Assembly: GCF_037325665.1 (NCBI RefSeq)
Contig: NC_090255.1
Location: forward strand, 23,333,225-23,397,224
Origin: Littorina saxatilis
Lineage: Eukaryota; Mollusca; Gastropoda; Littorinimorpha; Littorinidae
Length of the DNA: 64,000 bases
Direction of reading: 5' to 3'
This document shows, piece by piece, positions 63,921 to 64,000 of this stretch; within the stretch, counting starts at the first letter, position 1, and each line of letters begins with the position of its first letter. Under the pieces are notes generated by a model that was not told where the DNA came from, did not search any database, and worked only from the letters and a program-made list of their open reading frames with translations. The translations under genes were made by a program, and so were the position numbers.

Positions 63921-64000
63921 TTAATTAATTAATCAACACACAACTTCGAATATTATTTTTTTAAGGCTACGTTCACTTTTATTTCAAATACATACAAAGA

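Overview
This window looks like nuclear DNA of a mollusc, most likely a caenogastropod snail. The reasons are its very low gene density, many long (CA)n, (GA)n and (TC)n tracts, short interspersed repeats of molluscan type (one family with a CCCCGCGGG head and a GACGTTAAACACC tail, one with a tRNA-like head), and a spliced receptor gene with kilobase introns. The species is inferred, not read from the sequence. Nothing bacterial was seen.

The only confident host gene is a rhodopsin-like G-protein-coupled receptor on the minus strand. It runs from a start codon at 61690 to a stop at 18261, in four phase-0 exons: 61690-61346 (TM1-TM2), 58438-58316 (TM3), 51550-51296 (TM4-TM5) and 19532-18261 (a loop of about 310 residues, then TM6-TM7). 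The predicted protein is 664 aa. About 2 kb of coding sequence is spread over 43 kb, and intron 3 alone is 31.8 kb. Just inside intron 1 lies a diverged copy of the TM2/first-loop coding segment. It keeps the LCK|GTATAA splice donor but lacks the codon for the TM2 aspartate.

Region by region. 1-4.0 kb: a hAT-type zinc-finger fragment and an old, heavily broken DIRS-type retroelement. 4.0-5.9 kb: a cluster of one SINE-like family. 6.4-6.65 kb: a fold-back MITE. 6690-12967: a young, whole-looking Ty3/Gypsy-type LTR element with integrase ahead of reverse transcriptase (Gmr1-type order), matching LTRs and a CAATG target duplication. 13-18.2 kb: repeats, a MITE, a LINE 3' fragment and a probable Mutator-like element. 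18.26-61.69 kb: the receptor gene, whose introns hold almost everything else. These include paired hairpins at 21.5-22.0 kb, a near-identical tandem triplication at 24.4-27.4 kb, a 2-kb fold-back element with ends built of 16-bp iterons (30021-32051) inside an older repeat, a three-level nest of elements at 45.5-47.7 kb, and a 3.1-kb inverted-repeat element (52343-55455) carrying a zinc-finger protein of a family known to me only as uncharacterised. 61.7-64 kb: the receptor's upstream flank, mostly without recognisable features.

The strongest candidates for undescribed biology are the degenerate TM2 exon duplicate in the receptor, the iteron-ended fold-back element with paralogous empty sites in the same window, and the zinc-finger inverted-repeat element. 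All coordinates, alignments and motif counts were made by eye; no search was run.
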